Origin: Prevotellaceae bacterium
GTDB lineage: Bacteria > Bacteroidota > Bacteroidia > Bacteroidales > Muribaculaceae
Length of the DNA: 64,000 bases
Assembly: GCA_021772015.1 (NCBI GenBank)
Contig: JAETNS010000012.1
Location: 1-64,000 of the forward strand
Direction of reading: 5' to 3'
Part shown: positions 26,761 to 36,225 of the stretch, one piece after another
Layout: every line of letters begins with the position of its first letter
Numbering within the stretch: position 1 is the first letter of the stretch
Notes under the pieces: generated by a model
Told to the model about the DNA's origin: nothing
Seen by the model: the letters and a program-made list of their open reading frames with translations, nothing else
The model's database searches: none
Program-made: the position numbers and the translations under genes

Positions 26761-28041
26761 ATGCAACGCGACAACGTCATTTTCGACATTATCAACCGCG
26801 AACATCAGCGCCAGCAAAAAGGCATTGAGCTAATCGCTTCAGAGAATTTCGTCTCCCCACAGGTGATGGAAGCAATGGGTTCATGCCTGACTAACAAGTA
26901 TGCCGAGGGATATCCCGGTCACCGCTACTATGGCGGATGTCAAGTGGTCGATGAGGCGGAGACTCTGGCTCAGGATCGTCTCAAACAGCTTTTCGGAGCC
27001 GAATACGCCAATGTGCAGCCACATTCAGGCGCGCAGGCCAATATGGCTGTGTTCATGGCATGCCTGAAACCGGGTGATACTTTCATGGGTATGAACCTGG
27101 ATCATGGCGGACATCTTTCACACGGGAGCCCGGTAAACTTTTCCGGACTGGTTTTCAATGCAATCGGGTATAATGTCGACCAAGAGACCGGTCGCGTTGA
27201 CTATGACCAGATGGAAGCTCTCGCAAACGAGAAAGAACCGAAACTAATCATCGGCGGGGCGAGCGCATACAGCCGCGAATGGGATTATGAGCGGATGCGC
27301 AGGATAGCAGACAGCATAGGAGCTATCTTCATGGTTGATATGGCTCACCCGGCAGGCCTGATTGCCGCCGGGCTGCTTGACAACCCTGTGAAATATGCTC
27401 ATATTGTGACTTCCACCACCCATAAGACACTTCGCGGTCCACGCGGTGGTGTGATACTTGTCGGCAAAGATTTCGACAATCCTTGGGGTAAAGCCACAAA
27501 GAAAGGAGAGATCCGCAAAATGTCGTCATTGCTTGACTCGGCCGTGTTCCCCGGGGTGCAGGGTGGCCCGCTGGAGCATGTGATAGCAGCCAAGGCTGTC
27601 GCTTTCGGCGAAGCTTTACAACCTGAATACAAGGCATATCAGACCCAGGTCAAGGAGAACGCCGCAGCAATGGCTGCCGCTCTTTCAGACAAAGGATATC
27701 ATGTAGTATCGGGAGGTACAGACAACCACTGTATTCTTGTGGATCTCCGATCCAAATTCCCCGAACTCACCGGGAAGGTCGCCGAGAAGGTGCTTGTCGA
27801 CGCAGACATCACTGCCAACAAGAACATGGTGCCTTTCGACTCCCGTTCTCCTTTCCAGACTTCCGGTATCCGACTTGGTACGCCGGCTATCACCACCCGT
27901 GGATTGAAGGCCGACGAGATGGGTGGAATCGTTGAAATGATCGATACAGTATTGTCCGCTCCTGAAAGCGAGGCGACAATCAAATCTGTGCGCGACAAGG
28001 TCAACGCCATGATGGCTGATCGACCGATGTTCGCATGGTGA
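26761..28041 (+). CDS. glyA: Serine hydroxymethyltransferase
   Basis: The 426-residue PLP enzyme shows [38 protein letters not shown] and the PLP-lysine motif [15 protein letters not shown]. It converts serine and tetrahydrofolate to glycine and 5,10-methylene-THF. The gene lies 60 bp after the flavin reductase and ends at a strong terminator. Confidence 0.96.
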   Translation: MQRDNVIFDIINREHQRQQKGIELIASENFVSPQVMEAMGSCLTNKYAEGYPGHRYYGGCQVVDEAETLAQDRLKQLFGAEYANVQPHSGAQANMAVFMACLKPGDTFMGMNLDHGGHLSHGSPVNFSGLVFNAIGYNVDQETGRVDYDQMEALANEKEPKLIIGGASAYSREWDYERMRRIADSIGAIFMVDMAHPAGLIAAGLLDNPVKYAHIVTSTTHKTLRGPRGGVILVGKDFDNPWGKATKKGEIRKMSSLLDSAVFPGVQGGPLEHVIAAKAVAFGEALQPEYKAYQTQVKENAAAMAAALSDKGYHVVSGGTDNHCILVDLRSKFPELTGKVAEKVLVDADITANKNMVPFDSRSPFQTSGIRLGTPAITTRGLKADEMGGIVEMIDTVLSAPESEATIKSVRDKVNAMMADRPMFAW

Positions 28042-28052
28042 TCCGAATGATC

Positions 28053-28100
28053 AAGACCGGGCGTGATACAATAATTCCGCGCCCGGTCTTTTGTCTTTTT
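28053..28100 (+). terminator. glyA terminator
   Basis: aagaccgggcg (28053-28063) pairs exactly with cgcccggtctt (28080-28090), followed by ttgtcttttt. This is a classic intrinsic terminator for rightward transcription, 11 bp beyond the glyA stop codon. Confidence 0.9.
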
Positions 28101-28132
28101 CATCGACTGTGTCCTCTCACAAATGAATTGAA

Positions 28133-28870
28133 ATGAATACGCTGCTTTTGATACTATATCGGCTATATCAGATCACGTTTATGTTGCCGATGGTTGTCAT
28201 CGTGACGATCATCACCGGGTTTGTCACTGTGATAGGCTCTCTATTGGGGGGCGGCCGATTCTGGGGATATTGGCCTCCTCATCTTTGGGCCAAAGTTTGC
28301 ATATGGCTAACCCTGGTAAGGGTTGAAGTGAAAGGTCGATCCAACATAAAAGGGAAGACATCGTATGTCTTTGTCGCTAACCATCAAGGCGCATATGATA
28401 TATTCACTGTGTATGGCTTCCTTCATCATAATTTCAAATGGATGATGAAGATCGGGCTGCGGAAATTCCCTGTTATAGGTGTGAGCTGTCAGGCTGCCGG
28501 GCATATTTTTGTTGACAACTCATCTCCGGCAGCGATACGGAAGACAATGTCAAAAGCAGAAAAGACTTTGCAAGGAGGCATGTCAGTCGTGGTTTTCCCG
28601 GAAGGCTCCCGCTCCCGTTCGGGGAAAATGGGAAAATTCCATACCGGTGCATTTCAGCTGGCAAAAGAATTTCAGCTTCCCGTTGTGCCGTTGACAATTG
28701 ACGGGGCATATGACGTGCTTCCTCGTGGCCAGTGGCTTCCTCGTTGGGGTAAAATCATCCTGACCATCCATAAGCCTATAGCCCCCCCGGTCGATGAAGC
28801 GGATCGTCGCAGAGTGTCGGACCTGTCGGCTGAAGCCATCCGCTCTGTTCTCCCCGAACGGTACAAGTGA
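28133..28870 (+). CDS. plsC: 1-acyl-sn-glycerol-3-phosphate acyltransferase (PlsC family)
   Basis: The 245-residue protein has an N-terminal membrane region, the acyltransferase HX4D motif in ANHQGAYDIF, and FPEGSRSRSGKMGKFHTGAF with the glycerol-phosphate-binding residues. It adds the second acyl chain to lysophosphatidate to make phosphatidate for phospholipids. It stands between the glyA terminator and the convergent recQ gene. Confidence 0.92.
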   Translation: MNTLLLILYRLYQITFMLPMVVIVTIITGFVTVIGSLLGGGRFWGYWPPHLWAKVCIWLTLVRVEVKGRSNIKGKTSYVFVANHQGAYDIFTVYGFLHHNFKWMMKIGLRKFPVIGVSCQAAGHIFVDNSSPAAIRKTMSKAEKTLQGGMSVVVFPEGSRSRSGKMGKFHTGAFQLAKEFQLPVVPLTIDGAYDVLPRGQWLPRWGKIILTIHKPIAPPVDEADRRRVSDLSAEAIRSVLPERYK

Positions 28871-28946
28871 CATTTTACTTACGTACAAGCACTATTGTAC
28901 GTTGTCCGTGTGAATAAGTCAGCGACAACGATTTCCCACAATGAAG

Positions 28947-30884
28947 TCATTGGCAAGGAGGATATATCGCATTCTCCTTAATAATCAACTTTCCTGAATC
29001 CGACAGCTGTCTTACCGGCTCGAAGAGATCATTCGGAGGTGTCATCAGTTGTCGCGCAAGATCAAGGATAGAGATTCCGGCGGGATTCCGGCCGAGTACA
29101 TGCATGATGGCTTCCATGATTATCCGGGGCGATGTATGGCCGCCGGTATTCTGACGAGCGACAAGCCTGCTCTTGTCTCGACAGACATCGCATGTCCCGC
29201 ATGGAGCTGTTTTCTCTCCGAAATATTCGAGCATCGTCATCACCCGGCAAGCATAGTCGTCAAATACAAATTTTTTAATGGAGTCAAGTCGCGAAGCCAT
29301 GAGATTGCGCCGGTATTCGTAAACCGATTTCGGCAGGATAACATCGCTTTTCGGCTCGCGAGATCGTAATAGGTATATATAAGGTGACCGTTTTCTTGGG
29401 ACATAGTCGATGACGTGCATTTTCTTAAGACGCAAAAGGGCCTCGTACACAGTTCTCTCGGTATACTCAAGAGAAGAAGCTATATATGATTCACTGATAC
29501 GCTCATAATCAGCAAAAATTCCGGAATAATTACGTAGCACAAACTGAAGCACCCGCTCTGTCTCAATGGTTAATTCCAGATCGTATAGTGCCCGCCGCGA
29601 CATCGTCATGTACAATCGTGATGGCGTGGAAAGTTCTTCGGTGTAATCAAAATATCCTGATTGGGCAAGTATTTTCAACGCGCTATTTGTCATGACAGGG
29701 GGAAGTCCCCATCGCTGGCAGAATTTCTCAAACTGAAATTCAATATTGCGGCCGAATCCTTCGTCCATACCTATTTCAAAGAAGATAAAAAGTTTGTCAT
29801 AGATATCCCTGATAAACGCCTTGTCAGGATAAGATTCAGACAATCGTCGGGTGAGGATGCCCTTGTCGGAGGGTGAGGCCAATACAATCGCCCATGAAGG
29901 ATTGCCGTCTCGGGCGGCACGGCCGGCCTCCTGATAATATTCTTCCAGAGAGGATGGAATGTCATGATGTATGACAATCCTGACATCCGGTTTGTCTATC
30001 CCCATTCCGAAAGCATTTGTCGCGACCATGATGCGTGTCTCGTCAGATTTCCAACGATTCTGTTTATCATTTTTGTCCTCAGCTGACAGGCCTGCGTGGT
30101 AATAATCAGCGGATATGCCATTGGCCACAAGGAAAGCCGCCAGTTCATGCGTGCGTTTTCGAGACCGTGTATAGACAATGCCGCAACCATTTACTCTGGA
30201 AATGATATGGAGAAGCTCGGTATCCTTGAAATCACAATGCCGGATTACATAGGAGATGTTTTTCCTGGTGAAGCTCAGCCGAAAAAGATGATCTTTGTCA
30301 CGAAAATGGAGTCTCTCCATGATGTCAGAGACTACCTCCGGTGTCGCTGATGCTGTCAGGGCGAGAACAGGAGCTGTCGGGAAATATTCACGCAATTGAC
30401 CCAAAAGGAGATATGACGGTCTGAAGTCATATCCCCATTGCGATATGCAGTGTGCTTCATCAACTACAATCAATTTGACATTCAGCACATTCCACCACGC
30501 CTCCATGTTAGGAGACCGAAGTTTTTCAGGAGAGAGATAGAGTATTCTTATCTTGCCGAGCTCACATTCCTTCAGAATTTTCTCACTTTCAGCTTTCTTC
30601 ATTGCATGGTTCAGCTGTCCGGCACGTATGTCGCGTCTCCGCAGATTGTCGACCTGATCTTTCATCAGGGATATCAATGGGGTCACAACAACTGTCAGCC
30701 CTTCCGTTATAGCCAAAGCGGGAATCTGGAATGTGATTGATTTTCCTCCACCGGTAGGCAATAGGCCGAGAGTGTCATGGCCATCGAGCACAGAGGTGAT
30801 TATCTCCTCCTGCATCGGTCGGAATGAATCATATCCCCAATGTTTCTTCAACAACTTGTGGATTTCTGTGAAATGGTCTGGCAT
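28947..30884 (-). CDS. recQ: RecQ-family ATP-dependent DNA helicase
   Basis: The protein has 645 residues. SF2 helicase motifs are FRPMQEEII, Walker A LLPTGGGKS, Walker B VDEAHCISQWG, LALTASAT, and AFGMGIDKPDVR with HHDIPSSLEEYYQEAGRAARDG. The RecQ zinc-binding cysteines follow (YACRVMTMLEYFGE then CGTCDVCRD). The HRDC domain is not obvious; a winged-helix-like C-terminus is present instead. It unwinds DNA 3'-5' in recombination repair. Bacteroidota often carry several RecQ paralogues of this shorter kind. Confidence 0.92.
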   Translation of the reverse strand: MPDHFTEIHKLLKKHWGYDSFRPMQEEIITSVLDGHDTLGLLPTGGGKSITFQIPALAITEGLTVVVTPLISLMKDQVDNLRRRDIRAGQLNHAMKKAESEKILKECELGKIRILYLSPEKLRSPNMEAWWNVLNVKLIVVDEAHCISQWGYDFRPSYLLLGQLREYFPTAPVLALTASATPEVVSDIMERLHFRDKDHLFRLSFTRKNISYVIRHCDFKDTELLHIISRVNGCGIVYTRSRKRTHELAAFLVANGISADYYHAGLSAEDKNDKQNRWKSDETRIMVATNAFGMGIDKPDVRIVIHHDIPSSLEEYYQEAGRAARDGNPSWAIVLASPSDKGILTRRLSESYPDKAFIRDIYDKLFIFFEIGMDEGFGRNIEFQFEKFCQRWGLPPVMTNSALKILAQSGYFDYTEELSTPSRLYMTMSRRALYDLELTIETERVLQFVLRNYSGIFADYERISESYIASSLEYTERTVYEALLRLKKMHVIDYVPRKRSPYIYLLRSREPKSDVILPKSVYEYRRNLMASRLDSIKKFVFDDYACRVMTMLEYFGEKTAPCGTCDVCRDKSRLVARQNTGGHTSPRIIMEAIMHVLGRNPAGISILDLARQLMTPPNDLFEPVRQLSDSGKLIIKENAIYPPCQ

Positions 30885-30927
30885 CTGATTACCTTGAACA
30901 ATGATAGACGAGATTAATAATATCAGG

Positions 30928-32400
30928 TCAAAGTATTGGCGCGAACAATCTCATGACTGATTCAAGTCCTTTCTCAAGGTAAGGACGACGGCGCCACGTA
31001 GCGGGATTCACTCTTATGCAATCACGCTGGTCTTCCAGAAACCTGCCACGCAATGCGGCATTGAATTCTTTTGAATACACCAACAAATTTGCCTCGAAAT
31101 TATGCTCAAAACTGCGGAAATCGAAATTAGTGGATCCAACGGTCGCAAATTCGTCATCAACAATTATCGCCTTGCTATGGAGCATGCCTTTGTCATAGAG
31201 ATAAACTTTTATGCCGGCTCTGAGGCATTCCTGAATATAACTGAAAGATGCCCAACGCAACATGTCGCTGTCGCTGCGGCGAGGGAGCATGATCCGGACA
31301 TCCACTTTTGACAAGGATGCGACCTGCAAGGCATGTAGCAGGCCTTCTGTCGGGAGAAAATATGGAGTCTGGAGCCATACACGGCTGCGGGCAGTCGATA
31401 TTGATTGCTGAAACATAAGTGTCAGGTTCATCCACTGGTTGACAGGTCCTCCGGTCAGCAATTGTATTCCCATCCCACGATTCTCGCCGTCAAGCGACTC
31501 GTCGTGATAGGAGGGAGGATCCTCGATCAAAGGTTGTCCCATGAAATTCCAGTCGACAGCGAATGATTGTTGCAACGCCGCCACACCGGGCCCGGTGACA
31601 CGCAGATGAAGATCACGCCATACGCCGAAAGATTTGCCTCCGTCAACATATCTGTCGGCAATATTCATGCCTCCGATATAACCGACTTCTCCATCAATGA
31701 TTACAATCTTACGATGGTTGCGCCAATTTACTCTGGTACCGAAAGGGGGAAAGACCACCTCAAAAAAAGGAAATGCCTCAACTCCTGCCTTTTTCAATTT
31801 CTTGAAAAACTTGCGCGGAGTCTTGAATGATCCAACGGAATCATATATGATTCTCACTTTCACTCCGGCCATGGCCCGTTCGATCAAAGCATCGGCGACC
31901 TTGTTGCCGGTATTGTCTGCAGAGAAAATGTAATACTCGACATTGACATATTTTCTGGCGTTTGATATGTCACGCAGGAGAGCATCGAATTTGTCTTTGC
32001 CATTGTCAAAGATCTCGACATGATTACCCTCATAATATGTCGACCCTTGCAGGGAGTGGGCAAGCTTTATCTGTCGAAGAGTCACCGATGACCGCTTCAC
32101 TTTTGAGGCATCGATCTTGCCTCGCAGTTCCAGACGTTTTAGCTTTCGTCTGTTGCGTCTGGAGATTATGCGTTTGTTTTGTATATTCCGTCCGAAAAAA
32201 ATATACAATATAAGTCCGACGGCAGGAAGAACAAGCAACACCGTGATCCAGGCAAGCGACTTTACGGGATTACGGTTCTCGGACACGACTATGGCTATTA
32301 CCCCAAGGATAATAGCAGCATAGGCAATGGTGACGGTCCACCATAGCCACGTGGTGTTGATATAGTCCACAAGTGTCCACATCTCTTTGCAAAGATACAT
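30928..32400 (-). CDS. cls: Cardiolipin synthase
   Basis: The 490-residue protein has two N-terminal membrane spans (residues about 17-70), then two phospholipase D HKD motifs: HRKIVIIDGEVGYIGGMN and HSKAIIVDDEFATVGSTN. It condenses two phosphatidylglycerols to cardiolipin at the inner membrane. The ATG at 32400 gives MYLCKEM; a slightly later Met (residue 7) is possible. It is divergent from the thiamine operon. Confidence 0.93.
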   Translation of the reverse strand: MYLCKEMWTLVDYINTTWLWWTVTIAYAAIILGVIAIVVSENRNPVKSLAWITVLLVLPAVGLILYIFFGRNIQNKRIISRRNRRKLKRLELRGKIDASKVKRSSVTLRQIKLAHSLQGSTYYEGNHVEIFDNGKDKFDALLRDISNARKYVNVEYYIFSADNTGNKVADALIERAMAGVKVRIIYDSVGSFKTPRKFFKKLKKAGVEAFPFFEVVFPPFGTRVNWRNHRKIVIIDGEVGYIGGMNIADRYVDGGKSFGVWRDLHLRVTGPGVAALQQSFAVDWNFMGQPLIEDPPSYHDESLDGENRGMGIQLLTGGPVNQWMNLTLMFQQSISTARSRVWLQTPYFLPTEGLLHALQVASLSKVDVRIMLPRRSDSDMLRWASFSYIQECLRAGIKVYLYDKGMLHSKAIIVDDEFATVGSTNFDFRSFEHNFEANLLVYSKEFNAALRGRFLEDQRDCIRVNPATWRRRPYLEKGLESVMRLFAPIL

Positions 32401-32458
32401 CTTTCCATTGTTTTTTCAAAAATACGTCTTAAATATTCACTTACAAGAGATTTTTGCG

Positions 32459-32466
32459 TAACTTTG
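32459..32466 (+). promoter_or_regulatory. Promoter -7 box of the thiamine uptake operon
   Basis: TAACTTTG at 32459-32466 matches the TAnnTTTG consensus exactly. It lies 19 bp upstream of the TPP riboswitch, so the transcript would start almost directly at the aptamer. The -33 element is not well conserved. Confidence 0.55.
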
Positions 32467-32484
32467 CGGCGATAACATATTTTA

Positions 32485-32582
32485 GGGGTGCACACTGTAA
32501 TCCTTGTCGGTAAGCAGGCTCGGATACCGTGGGCTGAGATCATACCCTTTGAACCTGATCCGGGTAATACCGGCGTAGAGAA
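32485..32582 (+). promoter_or_regulatory. TPP riboswitch (THI element)
   Basis: The 5' strand ggggtgc starts the aptamer. The highly conserved core gctgagatcatacccttt then gaacctgatccgggtaatac is present, with the closing segment cggcgtag just before the coding start. It senses thiamine pyrophosphate and represses the downstream genes. The aptamer's 3' side ends only a few bases before the ATG at 32589, so sequestration of the ribosome-binding region is the most likely mechanism. Confidence 0.96.
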
Positions 32583-32588
32583 AAAATC

Positions 32589-34832
32589 ATGAGAAGTTCA
32601 ATTCTTCGGGGGACGGTCCTTGTTCTGGGCCTGTCCGTCATTGACGCTGTCGGAGCGGAAACAAGCGTAGAAGCAGACGCAGATTCTTTGTCTGTGGCGT
32701 TGAAGCAGGTGGATGTGGTTGCCAACAGGGCCAACTCCAAGACACCTATAGCATTTACCAATTTGAGCAAAAAGGAGTTGACCGCCAATAATGACGGGCG
32801 CGATATGACCTATTTGTTGGGAATGACACCGTCTGTTACTGTCAGTTCCGACGCAGGAAGCGGCATAGGATACACCGCAATACGAGTGCGTGGTTCAGAT
32901 CCATCCCGGATCAATGTGACCGCAAATGGCATACCGATCAATGATCCTGAAAGCCACAGGGTGTATTGGGTGAATATGCCGGATCTGGCTTCATCATTGC
33001 GTGATGTGCAGATTCAGCGTGGAGTCGGCACTTCTGCCAATGGAGCGGGTGCGTTTGGAGGAAGTATCAACATGGTGACCGATGCACCAGCGGAAGATGC
33101 ATATGCCGAGTTGTCAGGCGCGTATGGGATGTATAACACAAATCGCGAGACATTGCGGGTAGGATCCGGAGTGGTTGGCGAACGATGGAGCTTCGATGCC
33201 CGTCTAAGCCACATGGGTTCTGACGGGTATATCGAAAGGGCGACTTCCCAGTTATGGAGTTACTTCGGACAAGGAACCTACCACGGCTACAACACCAATG
33301 TCAGGATATTGGCCTTTGGAGGTAAAGAACGGACATACATGGCTTGGGATTATGCGTCAAAAGAACAGATGGAAAAATTTGGGCGACGTTACAACCCTTG
33401 TGGAGAATACACTGACAGTGAGGGCAAACGCGCATATTATCCCGACCAATATGACAATTTCATTCAGCATCATTTCCAATTGCTTGTATCGCAAAGGATA
33501 GGGGAGTGGTTTCATGTGAACGCGGCCTTGTTTTACACTAAAGATGACGGTCATTATGATCAATACAAGACAGGCCGGACATTGGAGGAATATGGCCTGA
33601 TGCCATTCATTGACGCTGACGGATCTTTAGTGAAAAAATCAGATCTGATACGTCTGAAATACAATGTAAATGGCTTCGGAGGAGGACAAGCCACCTTTAA
33701 TTTCAGGCGTGATAAATGGGATGTGACCCTTGGAGGAACCGTTTCGGATTTCGACGGACATCATTTTGGCAGAATCAAATGGGTCAGGAATTATGTCGGC
33801 CCAATCGATCCCCTGCAAAAATATTATGACAATAATGGCCGGAAATTTGATGCGAACGTGTATCTGCGTGCCAACTATGACATCAACAGATATATTTCGG
33901 TGTTTGCCGACATGCAATATCGTCATATCCATTACACTATCAAAGGGGAATCCGACAATTGGGATTGGGCTACATCATCGCTTGCGACACTTGATGTTGA
34001 CCGACGCTGGGATTTTTTCAATCCGAAACTTGGCGTGAATTTCTCTACCGGCAATCACCGTGGTTTTCTGTCATGGGCAGTGGCACAGAAAGAACCCACA
34101 CGAGATAATTTCACGGATGGAGACTCCGGGCATTATCCTGAATCGGAGCGTCTTGATGACTTTGAGGCTGGCTACACTTTCAATCATAAATTGTTTTCAG
34201 TAGGGTTGAACCTGTATTATATGTCATACAAAGATCAGCTGGTGGTGACAGGACAACTTTCTGACACCGGCAACCCATTAAGTGTCAATGTCCCCGACTC
34301 ATACCGTATGGGTATGGAATTCCAGGCTGCGATGCGCCCGTGTGAGTGGTTTGACTGGCAATTCAACCTCACTCTTTCCTGCAATAGGATAAAAGATTTC
34401 GTTGAGCACATATACGAGGATGAATGGACCAATCCCATCTCATTTGACCGAGGGGACACACCGATAGCATTTTCACCCGGTTTGATTTTTAACAATTCCT
34501 TTAATTTTCATCATAAAGGCCTGGACATGTCTCTACAAAGCCATTATGTAGGAAAGCAATATATGAATAATGCTCGTTCGGAAGAGACAGTTCTTGACTC
34601 ATATTTTATATCTGATTTACATCTGGGCTATTCTCTTAAAAGCATAGCAGGAATAAAAGAGTTGCGGCTTGGATTTTCAATATACAATCTTTTCAATAAA
34701 AAATATTTCAACAACGGATATGCAGGCGCAGGATATCATGTGGAGAACGGAGAAAAAGTCATCTACCGTTATGCCGGTTATGCCGCGCAGGCACCAATCC
34801 ATGTGATGGCTACCGCCACATTCAGGTTCTGA
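32589..34832 (+). CDS. TonB-dependent outer-membrane receptor, predicted thiamine uptake
   Basis: The 747-residue protein has a signal peptide, an N-terminal plug domain (KTPIAFTNLSKKEL, IRVRGSDPSRINVTANGIPINDPESH, GAFGGSINM) and a long 22-strand barrel that ends in an aromatic residue (TATFRF). No SusD partner follows, unlike glycan systems. Control by a TPP riboswitch and co-transcription with a PnuT-type transporter make thiamine or a thiamine phosphate the likely substrate. It works with TonB-ExbBD energy across the outer membrane. Confidence 0.9.
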   Translation: MRSSILRGTVLVLGLSVIDAVGAETSVEADADSLSVALKQVDVVANRANSKTPIAFTNLSKKELTANNDGRDMTYLLGMTPSVTVSSDAGSGIGYTAIRVRGSDPSRINVTANGIPINDPESHRVYWVNMPDLASSLRDVQIQRGVGTSANGAGAFGGSINMVTDAPAEDAYAELSGAYGMYNTNRETLRVGSGVVGERWSFDARLSHMGSDGYIERATSQLWSYFGQGTYHGYNTNVRILAFGGKERTYMAWDYASKEQMEKFGRRYNPCGEYTDSEGKRAYYPDQYDNFIQHHFQLLVSQRIGEWFHVNAALFYTKDDGHYDQYKTGRTLEEYGLMPFIDADGSLVKKSDLIRLKYNVNGFGGGQATFNFRRDKWDVTLGGTVSDFDGHHFGRIKWVRNYVGPIDPLQKYYDNNGRKFDANVYLRANYDINRYISVFADMQYRHIHYTIKGESDNWDWATSSLATLDVDRRWDFFNPKLGVNFSTGNHRGFLSWAVAQKEPTRDNFTDGDSGHYPESERLDDFEAGYTFNHKLFSVGLNLYYMSYKDQLVVTGQLSDTGNPLSVNVPDSYRMGMEFQAAMRPCEWFDWQFNLTLSCNRIKDFVEHIYEDEWTNPISFDRGDTPIAFSPGLIFNNSFNFHHKGLDMSLQSHYVGKQYMNNARSEETVLDSYFISDLHLGYSLKSIAGIKELRLGFSIYNLFNKKYFNNGYAGAGYHVENGEKVIYRYAGYAAQAPIHVMATATFRF

Positions 34833-34892
34833 TTGAAATGTTTGTTGCCCAACACAAGCATGCATTTTTTTGAAATATACTGAGATCAAACC

Positions 34893-35474
34893 ATGTCATT
34901 CAATACTATCCTGGAGCTATTAGGCCTGGTCATTGGGCTTTTATACTTGTGGTGGGAGTATAACGCAGATCCCAAGGTGTGGCTTGCCTCCGTGATAATG
35001 CCGGCCATATCAATGTGGATATACTACTCAAAAGGACTTTATGCCGACTTCGGAATAAACATATATTACCTGCTTATCGCGGTATATGGATTTGTATCCT
35101 GGACAAAAAAAACGCATGGCTCGAAACCCGACTCAAGAGGACACCGCCAGATCTCACATACCCCCTTGCCGGTATGGATCGGTGTTTTTGTAAGTGCCAT
35201 TTGTTTGTGGGGAGCACTTTGGTGGATACTCGTGACATTCACAGACTCGACAGTGCCGACTGCCGATTCATTCACAACCGCCCTCTCTATAGTCGGTCTA
35301 TGGATGATGGCAAAGAAATATGTCGAGCAATGGTTCATCTGGTTCATCGTGGATATGGTATGTTGCGGATTGTATCTCTATAAAGGATTGTATTTCTATT
35401 GTGGACTTTATGGCGTATACACCGTAATCTCAATTTTCGGTTACCGCAAATGGAGAAAACTCATGAATTGTTAA
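34893..35474 (+). CDS. pnuT: PnuT/PnuC-family thiamine transporter
   Basis: The 193-residue protein has about seven spans and the PnuC-family look: LGLVIGLLYLWWEYN, WIYYSKGLYADFGINIYYLL, YGFVSWTKK and a C-terminal WFIWFIVDMVCCGLYLYKGLYFYCGLYGVY. PnuC relatives next to TPP riboswitches are assigned as PnuT, which transports thiamine by facilitated diffusion. It takes the vitamin delivered to the periplasm by the TonB receptor 60 bp upstream. No thiamine pyrophosphokinase gene follows, unlike in some Bacteroides. Confidence 0.88.
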   Translation: MSFNTILELLGLVIGLLYLWWEYNADPKVWLASVIMPAISMWIYYSKGLYADFGINIYYLLIAVYGFVSWTKKTHGSKPDSRGHRQISHTPLPVWIGVFVSAICLWGALWWILVTFTDSTVPTADSFTTALSIVGLWMMAKKYVEQWFIWFIVDMVCCGLYLYKGLYFYCGLYGVYTVISIFGYRKWRKLMNC

Positions 35475-35498
35475 AAATGCATAAAACATCATTTGCAG

Positions 35499-35529
35499 TT
35501 GGAATTATCAGATAAATAGATTAATTTTG
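35499..35529 (+). promoter_or_regulatory. ssrA promoter
   Basis: ttgg at 35499-35502 and TAATTTTG at 35522-35529 are separated by 19 bp, a good match to the Bacteroidota promoter pattern. The tmRNA 5' end starts about 35 bp further on, leaving a short 5' part that is expected to be trimmed. Confidence 0.6.
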
Positions 35530-35563
35530 CAACCCTTATCACTACTATGTGACAAGTCAGAAC

Positions 35564-35964
35564 GGGGATGACTGGTTTTGACAGCGTGTAGAGGTGGTGA
35601 GTAAGCATGCAGAGCAATGGTGGCTACGCTCTATAATCTGGGACACCGCAATTTTAAATGGCGAAAACAACTACGCTCTCGCTGCTTAATCGAAGCACAG
35701 TAAATTAGGCTTTATCCGCGCCACAGTGGCGCAGACGAGACATCGCCCGATTGTCAATCTTCCCGAGACTAATCGAACAGGCGGTGCAGCTAAATCGGGA
35801 ATGGGAGGCCGGATGTTCCGCGAAGCCTCCGAGATTACAGGAACTAAGCGTAAGGTTGGCAGTCTTCAGCCTGCCTTTCGTCGAAAACCAACAGAAGACT
35901 AAGCATGTAGAAAGCTCATTAGTTCCACGTTTGGACGAGGGTTCAAGTCCCTCCATCTCCACTA
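35564..35964 (+). ncRNA. ssrA: Transfer-messenger RNA
   Basis: The 5' end ggggatgactggttttgac and the 3' end with T-arm gttcaagtccc and acceptor strand catctcc pair to form the tRNA-like domain (7 bp with one G-U). The reading frame around 35657-35689 encodes a tag ending NGENNYALAA then taa, the expected Bacteroidota pattern. Pseudoknot-rich sequence fills the rest. Together with SmpB the RNA releases stalled ribosomes and marks the peptides for proteolysis. The 3' CCA seems not to be encoded exactly (cta follows), so it would be added. Confidence 0.95.
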
Positions 35965-36028
35965 AGTAGTTTTTTGCAGAAGGCAAAGCGCTAAAGCGAT
36001 AACCGAACTAAATCGGAAAATTCGAGAC

Positions 36029-36064
36029 AAACCTCGGACTGTCAGTCAGTTCCGAGGTTTTAGT
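36029..36064 (+). terminator. Hairpin downstream of ssrA
   Basis: aaacctcgga (36029-36038) pairs exactly with tccgaggttt (36051-36060), followed by tagt. It lies about 65 bp past the tmRNA 3' end and could end transcription in either direction. Confidence 0.65.
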
Positions 36065-36068
36065 ATGT

Positions 36069-36204
36069 CTTATCCCTTCTATTCCTTTGGGCTCAGGACC
36101 CATGTTGTGTTATGGACAATGAACTTAAAATCGCCACAATAAGGGATAAGCTATTTGCGGAGATTTGGTATACACTTAATTTATGTTTTAACAAACGCCA
36201 ATGA
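36069..36204. other. Widely spaced 10-bp inverted repeat and 30-codon ORF
   Basis: cttatccctt (36069-36078) and aagggataag (36141-36150) are exact reverse complements 62 bp apart. Between and beyond them a + strand ORF at 36112-36204 could encode 30 residues starting MDNELKIATIRDKLF. I see no similarity to anything known; it may be a gene remnant or chance. Confidence 0.25.
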
Positions 36205-36225
36205 AAATATACTTAATGGTAATTT

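Noticed and set aside
35705-35986. Open frames on both strands inside the tmRNA gene
   Set aside because: The sequence is structural RNA with a clear tRNA-like domain and tag frame; these frames have no coding support.
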